The translations under genes were made by a program, and so were the position numbers. Positions 5,282 through 9,749 of a stretch of 9,749 nucleotides of DNA are shown here, piece after piece (position 1 is the first letter of the stretch; every line of letters begins with the position of its first letter). The notes below the pieces were generated by a model, which saw only the letters and a list, made by a program, of their open reading frames with translations, was not told the DNA's origin and did no database searches. This DNA comes from Xanthobacteraceae bacterium (GTDB lineage Bacteria > Pseudomonadota > Alphaproteobacteria > Rhizobiales > Xanthobacteraceae), in NCBI GenBank assembly GCA_030043175.1, contig JASHYD010000328.1:1-9749 (forward strand), read 5' to 3'.

Positions 5282-6628
5282 ATGAAACACTTTGCAGTCA
5301 GCTCTGTTTCTTCCCTCATCGCAGTTCTTGGAACATCGGCTCTCACGGTGGCCCAAGATGTCCGCGCCGGCAAGACAGCTTACGGCGATTGGCAAACTGA
5401 CGCGCCGGGCGTCATGCGCAAGATCACCGTGAACGACCTCAGCGCACCACTCGAGACGCCGCCGGGCCGGAATTTCTCGAAGGTAATCGCCAAGCCCGCC
5501 AATGCTGCGCTGAAGACGATGCCGGGTTTCTCTGTGGCTCCGTTTGTCACCGACATGCGTGGCGCGCGTGTTATTCGCGTCGCCCCGAACGGCGACATCT
5601 TCCTGTCGCGTAGCCGGCCGGACGGCATGATCGTGACGATCCGGGCCAAACCAGGCGCCGATAAACCGGACGAGGTCGAAACCTTCGCCTCGGGATTGAG
5701 GGACCCCTATGGGATCGCGTTCTATCCGCCGGGTCCCAATCCGCAATGGGTTTACGTCGCCGGCACGAAGGATATCGTGCGGTACGCATATCATGCCGGC
5801 GACTTGAAGGCCTCCGGCGCGCCTGAGACGGTGGTTTCCGATCTCGCGGTGGGCGGCGGTCACTGGACGCGCGACATCGTGTTCTCGCCCGATGGCAAGA
5901 CGATGTATGTAGCCGTCGGATCATCCAGCAATGTTGCCGAAGATCTGGGGAGCAAACCAGAGCTCGTTTCCTATCAGGCGAGCCATGCGCTCGGCGCTGC
6001 GTGGGATAAGGAAGAATGGCGAGCCAACGTCCTTGCCTACGATCCTGATGGCAAGAACCGACGCATTTACGCGACCGGCATCCGTAACTGCTCGGGCTTG
6101 GCGGTGCAACCGGTCACCGGCACCGTCTATTGTGCGACCAATGAACGCGATTTGCTGGGCGATAATCTGCCGCCGGATTACGTGACGTCAGTAAAGCAGG
6201 GAGGCTTCTACGGCTGGCCGTGGTACTACATCGGTGACCATGAAGACACCCGCCCGGGCGGCGGTTCGCGGCCGGATCTCAAGGGCAAGGTCACAGTGCC
6301 AGACGTCCTGCTGCAACCCCATTCGGCGCCCCTTGGCCTCGCCTTCAATGAGGGTAGCCAATTCCCTGCCGATTGGAAAGGCGATGCCTTTGTTGCCTTG
6401 CACGGTTCCTGGAATCGCGCGCTGCGTACCGGCTACAAGATCGTTCGCCTGCCCTTCAAGGAAGGCAAACCGACCGGTGACTACCAGGATTTTGTTATCG
6501 GCTTCACCTCAGGGCAGGAAAACGTCTGGGGGCGCCCCGTTGACGTGGCTTTTGCGCAAGACGGTTCCTTGCTGTTCAGCGACGACGGCAATGGTGTGAT
6601 CTACCGGGTCACGTACCGCAGGCCATAA
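5282..6628 (+). CDS. exported PQQ-dependent sorbosone/glucose dehydrogenase-like protein
   Basis: A 448-residue protein of the sorbosone dehydrogenase / soluble quinoprotein glucose dehydrogenase superfamily: a six-bladed beta-propeller that binds PQQ and oxidises sugars or aldehydes in the periplasm. Residues 1-25 form a Sec-type signal peptide with probable cleavage after TVA or TVAQ. Propeller features include 'RVIRVAPNGDIFLSRS' (97-111), 'GLRDPYGIAFYPP' (138-150), 'GGGHWTRDIVFSPDG' (191-205) with His194 as the likely catalytic base, 'ATGIRNCSGLAVQP' (264-277) with the Arg-Asn pair that contacts PQQ in this family, 'GGFYGWPWYYIG' (307-318), 'PHSAPLGLAF' (346-355) and 'HGSWNR' (374-379). 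I chose ATG 5282 over an upstream in-frame ATG (5231) because GGAGG precedes it and the signal peptide then begins correctly. It stands alone; no cytochrome partner or PQQ genes are nearby. The substrate is not predictable. Confidence 0.88.
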   Translation: MKHFAVSSVSSLIAVLGTSALTVAQDVRAGKTAYGDWQTDAPGVMRKITVNDLSAPLETPPGRNFSKVIAKPANAALKTMPGFSVAPFVTDMRGARVIRVAPNGDIFLSRSRPDGMIVTIRAKPGADKPDEVETFASGLRDPYGIAFYPPGPNPQWVYVAGTKDIVRYAYHAGDLKASGAPETVVSDLAVGGGHWTRDIVFSPDGKTMYVAVGSSSNVAEDLGSKPELVSYQASHALGAAWDKEEWRANVLAYDPDGKNRRIYATGIRNCSGLAVQPVTGTVYCATNERDLLGDNLPPDYVTSVKQGGFYGWPWYYIGDHEDTRPGGGSRPDLKGKVTVPDVLLQPHSAPLGLAFNEGSQFPADWKGDAFVALHGSWNRALRTGYKIVRLPFKEGKPTGDYQDFVIGFTSGQENVWGRPVDVAFAQDGSLLFSDDGNGVIYRVTYRRP

Positions 6629-6639
6629 GCCCTCGATCG

Positions 6640-6681
6640 ATCCGGCAGAGCTTACTTGTAAAGAATTGAGCTCTGCCGGAT
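6640..6681 (+). terminator. 13-bp inverted repeat downstream of the dehydrogenase gene
   Basis: Perfect arms ATCCGGCAGAGCT (6640-6652) and AGCTCTGCCGGAT (6669-6681) enclose a 16-base loop and begin 12 bases after the stop codon. Position and stem strength suit a transcription terminator or an mRNA 3'-stabilising hairpin. Only a short 'TTCC' follows, so intrinsic termination is uncertain. Confidence 0.55.
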
Positions 6682-6738
6682 TCCTGGCAACAAGCGCATG
6701 GATCGGCCGCAAGAAGGCTCAATTGGCAGTAAGGGCGC

Positions 6739-6888
6739 GTGACTTCGACGGTCGCCCATGAAGTGGCAACCGACAGCATTTCGCCGGACGATCCGCTGCG
6801 CAAGCTCGCTGTCGTGGTTACAATCTTTGCGCGAGAGCGAAACCGGAGCGTCCGCGGGTGCGGCCAGCGGCTCTTCGCTCTAGCGTAG
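6739..6888 (+). CDS. possible small ORF of 49 residues, unknown
   Basis: A GTG start preceded by TAAGG opens a frame of 49 codons, roughly 70% G/C at third positions. The product contains VATDSISPDDPLRKLAVVVT and a basic C-terminal part. I recognise no family. The high GC content makes chance ORFs common here, so it is listed only as a weak candidate. Its end overlaps the end of a convergent small ORF (6880-6987). Confidence 0.18.
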   Translation: MTSTVAHEVATDSISPDDPLRKLAVVVTIFARERNRSVRGCGQRLFALA

Positions 6889-6987
6889 CCCGGCGGCCAC
6901 CGCCACCAAATCCCAACCGACATAGATTACGTCAGCAGCGAAGATCACCATGGCGGCAAGCCAGGTCAGAAACACTGTTCGATACAT
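6880..6987 (-). CDS. possible small single-pass membrane protein of 35 residues
   Basis: Starting at ATG 6987 the frame encodes MYRTVFLTWLAAMVIFAADV, continuing to IYVGWDLVAVAAGLR and a stop. It is almost entirely one hydrophobic helix with a short N-terminal basic head, as in small inner-membrane proteins. A weak AGAGGG precedes the start. The frame is open further upstream to 7131, but that part is not hydrophobic and looks unrelated. I recognise no named family and the call rests only on composition and the plausible start. Confidence 0.33.
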   Translation of the reverse strand: MYRTVFLTWLAAMVIFAADVIYVGWDLVAVAAGLR

Positions 6988-6988
6988 C

Positions 6989-7695
6989 GCGCCCTCTTCC
7001 GCATTGCCGGATGTTTCCGAGTTCAGACCTTTCACAAACAGTCGTACGACTTCGTGCAGGTAATAAATCACCTCGTTACTCCCGCACGATTCGCAGAGAA
7101 CGACGGATCGTCGCCGGGCCAGCCAGATCAACTACGCAACCCGTAGTTCGACACCGCAGGCCCCCGCCGCGGATCAGCCTACAAACGATCATTAACGATC
7201 AGTGCTTTTTTATGATCCGGCTGCGACGACTCGGCGTTTTCACCAGCCAATGGCAAGCGCGACTAATCCGGTGTTTGGGGCAACAACGCGGAGACGCCTT
7301 TCCTCCGTCCTGGGGTAGAGAAAGCATATTGCACCACGTCGCCCTCTCCCGCTTGAGGGGAGGATTCATTAGGCGAAGATGTGGCGCACCGCGAAACCGC
7401 GGCGACTTCTGCGCAAAATTGTCCCTCCGCACGGGCTCAGCTTAGTGTCTGACAGTGGTGATTGGTCCGAATACTCTGATGGACCTGCTCTTTTCGGTGG
7501 CATCACAACAACAGTCCCGCGATATTCCTATCGCGGGCCGCTTTCGGTTTATGCCGACCGGGCCTTTGTCGTTCCGCCCGCAGTGGCCATCCAGGTACAA
7601 GCCACGAGAGGTCGCTCGGCTGAGGGAGAACGAAGGAAACGAAAGCCGGCATGACGCCGGGGCTCTGGCGCGAAGCTCCGTCCAGTAGCGGTTAG
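6989..7695. other. gene-poor stretch, no supported coding region
   Basis: No frame gives a recognisable protein. The longest plus-strand frame across 6858-7445 is Arg/Pro-rich and looks like a high-GC artefact. Visible structure: an octamer direct repeat AACGATCA (7184-7191 and 7194-7201) just before six T residues (7206-7211), an imperfect CCTCTCCC...GGGGAGG hairpin at about 7343-7364, and the strong hairpin at 7516-7537 listed separately. Confidence 0.45.
7516..7537. repeat. perfect 9-bp hairpin with four-base loop
   Basis: CCCGCGATA (7516-7524), loop TTCC, then TATCGCGGG (7529-7537) is an exact inverted repeat. A second, weaker stem (TCGG...CCGA) follows within about 25 bases. There is no T run, so termination is not indicated. 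It could be part of a structured RNA or a repeated palindromic element. Confidence 0.45.
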
Positions 7696-7929
7696 TTAGC
7701 GGAAGGCACTGCTCCGCAACTGAGAGAGCGTCGAGCAATCTGCGGTACCTTCGCACCGTCTTCGGGTTCGGCAATCAGGTGTCTCCAGCCACTGCAAGCT
7801 GCTGTCGTCAAGCCATGGTGGCGAGGAGGTGATGTCTGTCTCCTGAGCGTCAGATTCGGGCGCACCGTGGCCGGGCAGGACGTGCGAGAGCGCGCCGCGG
7901 CTGCGCAAACGCTCCGCCCCACACGCAAC
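7696..7929 (-). pseudogene. possible remnant of a metallo-beta-lactamase-fold hydrolase (C-terminal part)
   Basis: Immediately after the stop of the thiamine-diphosphate enzyme, and in its frame, the minus strand encodes a stretch containing AERLRSRGALSHVLPGHGAP, followed by about 55 residues with 'PPWLDDSSLQWLE' to a stop near 7696. The 'R-G-A-x-x-H-V-L-P-G-H-G-x-P' pattern is characteristic of the C-terminal half of metallo-beta-lactamase-fold hydrolases. No N-terminal HxHxDH motif and no credible start exist, so at best it is a fragment. A chance resemblance cannot be excluded. Confidence 0.28.
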
Positions 7930-9749
7930 TCATACCCGCTTCTGGCGGATGGCGGCGACGCGGATCGGCGGTACCCACGGTTTCTCAGCCCACCCGACCC
8001 CGCGACGGACGACCTGGACGTCGAGGAGATAGGGCTTCCCGTCGACCGTGTGCATCCGCGCTCGCGCCAGCGCTTCGCGCAATTGCGCCGGGCTGTCCAC
8101 CACCTCGCCTGCCACGCCGAAGCCGCGGGCGATATCGGCCATGTTCATGTCGGGATTGCCGAGATAGTCGTGGACGAACTGCCCGGTCTGCACCATGCGG
8201 CCGCTCGGGACATTGGCGATCACGCGGCTGTGCGGCCCCGCATAGGCGTGGTTGTTATAGACCACCACAATCACCGGCAATTCGAGCCGCGCCATGTTCC
8301 ACAGCGCGGTCGGGCCGAAGATGAAGGAGCCGTCGCCGACCAGGCAGATCACCTGCTGGTTCGGCCGCGCCAGCTTGACGCCGGCCGCGGTGCCGACGCC
8401 CGAGCCGAGATGAGAGCCGTAATAGTAGAACAGCTCGCGCCCGCCCATCGGATTGAAGTCGAAGCTGTGCATCGCAACGGAGCCGGCCTCGTTGACGATG
8501 ATGGCATCAGGATCCGCGAATTTCGCGACTTCGTAGGTGACGCGGTCGGCAATCAACGGGCTATTGTCCCATTCCGGATTGTTCACGACCAGCGCCCGCA
8601 GGCTGCGCGCTTGCTCGGTGAACTTCTTCACCTCGGCGGCGCGCTGGGCGACTTTGGCCTGGAGCGCCGGCGTCATCAGCTGCTCGACTGCCGCATAAAG
8701 TTCGTCGAGCCCGAGCGCCACGTCGGCGACCAGCGGGACTTCAGTCAGCATCACGTTGCCCATGCTGGCGAAGTCGATACGCATGTCGATGAACTTCGGC
8801 CCTCGCGGTACGATCGGCGCCGCGCCGTTGTGCTGGAACTTGTTGCCGACATTGATGACGACGTCCGCGTTTTTCGGGAACGCCAGCGAATTGAGATTGG
8901 CGGCAGGTGTATTTCCGACCCACAGCGGGTGGCTCTCGGGGAAGTTGGCGTAGAGTTGGCGCACCTGCGTCACCGCCATGCCGAGAAGTTCAGCGAGCCG
9001 CACGGCCTTGGCCGCCGCGCCGGCCTTGTAGATTTCGTCGCCGACGATCATGAGCGGCATGCGGGCCTCGACCAGGAGGTGCGCGGCGCGCGTGACCTCG
9101 TCCGGGTTCGGGCGCACCCGCATGCGCGGGTCGAACTGGTCCTGGGAGATGATGTCGGAGCGCACCCGGTCGTCGTTGTAGTCGGAATGCCAGGAGATGT
9201 AGGCAGGCCCAAACGGTGGCGTCCACGCCGCTTTGAAGGCGCGGCGCACCGTCTCCGGGATCATGTCCGGCCGGCGCGCCAGCCATGTGTATTTCGTGAT
9301 CGGCTGGGCAAGTTGCTCCTGATTGGCGACCTCCTCGAAGCCGTCGCGGCCGGCGCGACGCGATTGGTCGGTACGATAGGAATAGACGACGAGCGGGGTC
9401 TGCTCCTTCCAGGCATTGAAGATCTGCCCCATGGCATTCATCATGCCGACTGCGCCAGCCTGCATCACCACCGCGGGTTCGCCCGATGCCTTGATGTAGC
9501 CCGCCGCCATGGCGGCGCCGGGGCCCTCATGGGGCGTGAGCACATATTTAAGCTGCGGCCGCTCGACCAGCGCTTCGTAGAACTGGGCGTCTTCACTCGC
9601 CGAATTGCCGAATACGAACTTCACCCCGCAGGCGATAAGCTGCTCGGCGAATGCAGCGCCGCCGGTGCCCTGGAACGCCTTGACGCCCGCAACGGCGGCC
9701 GAGGCGGCACCCGGGGCGGGACTTCTTACATCGTGCGGCAGATACGGCA
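7930..9749 (-). CDS. thiamine diphosphate-dependent enzyme, acetolactate synthase-like (5' end outside window)
   Basis: At least 606 residues of a large thiamine-diphosphate (ThDP) enzyme; the frame is open to the right edge, so the true N terminus is missing. An internal ATG at 9624 is not the start, because coding sequence with 'GTGGAAFAEQLIACGVKFVFG', the usual opening of the PYR domain, lies upstream of and across it. Domains run N-terminal PYR (catalytic Glu in 'TPHEGPGAAMAAGY', codon 9526-9528), central (about 9130-8700) and C-terminal PP. The ThDP/Mg motif GDG-X24-NN spans 8337-8251 (GDGSFIFG...VVVYNN). It resembles acetolactate synthase, benzoylformate decarboxylase and related decarboxylases or lyases, but no small regulatory subunit gene follows, so it is probably not the biosynthetic acetolactate synthase. 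Upstream of the PYR domain is an Ala/Pro-rich segment (PYLPHDVRSPAPGAASAA), suggesting an N-terminal extension or leader. Substrate unknown. Confidence 0.88.
   Translation of the reverse strand, partial: PYLPHDVRSPAPGAASAAVAGVKAFQGTGGAAFAEQLIACGVKFVFGNSASEDAQFYEALVERPQLKYVLTPHEGPGAAMAAGYIKASGEPAVVMQAGAVGMMNAMGQIFNAWKEQTPLVVYSYRTDQSRRAGRDGFEEVANQEQLAQPITKYTWLARRPDMIPETVRRAFKAAWTPPFGPAYISWHSDYNDDRVRSDIISQDQFDPRMRVRPNPDEVTRAAHLLVEARMPLMIVGDEIYKAGAAAKAVRLAELLGMAVTQVRQLYANFPESHPLWVGNTPAANLNSLAFPKNADVVINVGNKFQHNGAAPIVPRGPKFIDMRIDFASMGNVMLTEVPLVADVALGLDELYAAVEQLMTPALQAKVAQRAAEVKKFTEQARSLRALVVNNPEWDNSPLIADRVTYEVAKFADPDAIIVNEAGSVAMHSFDFNPMGGRELFYYYGSHLGSGVGTAAGVKLARPNQQVICLVGDGSFIFGPTALWNMARLELPVIVVVYNNHAYAGPHSRVIANVPSGRMVQTGQFVHDYLGNPDMNMADIARGFGVAGEVVDSPAQLREALARARMHTVDGKPYLLDVQVVRRGVGWAEKPWVPPIRVAAIRQKRV

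Noticed and set aside
5255..5863. Minus-strand frame of 202 codons
   Set aside because: Antisense to the clearly coding PQQ dehydrogenase; translation is basic and unstructured.
6858..7445. Plus-strand frame of 195 codons in the gene-poor tract
   Set aside because: Arg/Pro-rich composition, no family resemblance, no good ribosome binding site, and it runs across the small membrane ORF and the T-rich spacer.
7379..7774. Several overlapping frames of 77-110 codons around the 7516 hairpin
   Set aside because: None has a recognisable motif or a convincing start; frames on both strands overlap each other as expected by chance.
1..9749. CRISPR array, insertion sequence, integrase, toxin-antitoxin or phage module
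   Set aside because: No regularly spaced repeats, transposase motifs, terminal inverted repeats with target duplications, or typical defence-gene domains are visible.

Overview
The window reads like chromosomal DNA of a high-GC alphaproteobacterium, most likely a Bradyrhizobium or a close relative. This rests on the strong G/C bias at third codon positions, an Ohr/ECF41-type stress cluster, a periplasmic sorbosone-dehydrogenase-like enzyme, and a small protein at 4693-4944 of a type I associate with Bradyrhizobium. The genus is inferred; no rRNA or tRNA is present to confirm it.

Layout. (1) 1-199, minus strand: 5' part of a flavin-reductase-like gene, cut by the left edge. (2) 200-416: divergent intergenic region with a 17-bp direct repeat, each copy ending in an 11-bp palindrome. 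(3) 417-1169, plus: Stf0-type sulfotransferase, followed by a perfect palindrome (1202-1224) between convergent genes. (4) 3176 down to 1286, minus: a three-gene stress cluster read as carboxymuconolactone decarboxylase/AhpD-like protein, then Ohr, then an ECF41 sigma factor carrying the family motifs WLPEP, DGGGK and NPDKL. A TGTCACA-N15-CGTC element stands directly upstream of the first gene and matches the ECF41 target promoter, so the sigma factor probably drives its own operon. (5) 3250-4548: no intact gene, but a clear broken membrane-protein gene (DUF4396 family) that can be followed through four frame changes, plus a possible tail after an in-frame stop. (6) 4693-4944, plus: small conserved-looking hypothetical protein. 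(7) 5282-6628, plus: exported PQQ-dependent sorbosone/glucose-dehydrogenase-like beta-propeller, followed by a 13-bp inverted repeat. (8) 6629-7929: 1.3 kb with no confident gene, holding weak small ORFs, a perfect 9-bp hairpin and a possible metallo-beta-lactamase-fold fragment. (9) 7930 to the right edge, minus: a thiamine-diphosphate-dependent acetolactate-synthase-like enzyme, 5' end outside the window.

How it fits together. The only visible functional unit is the ECF41 cluster. Its two enzymes carry thiol redox centres (CxxC in the AhpD-like protein; the two Ohr cysteines), which suggests a self-controlled response to organic hydroperoxides or related electrophiles. The other genes look like independent accessory or metabolic genes. 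The DUF4396 wreck, the possible MBL remnant and the long gene-poor stretch suggest a region undergoing gene loss. I see no insertion sequence, integrase, CRISPR array or wholly new multi-gene system.
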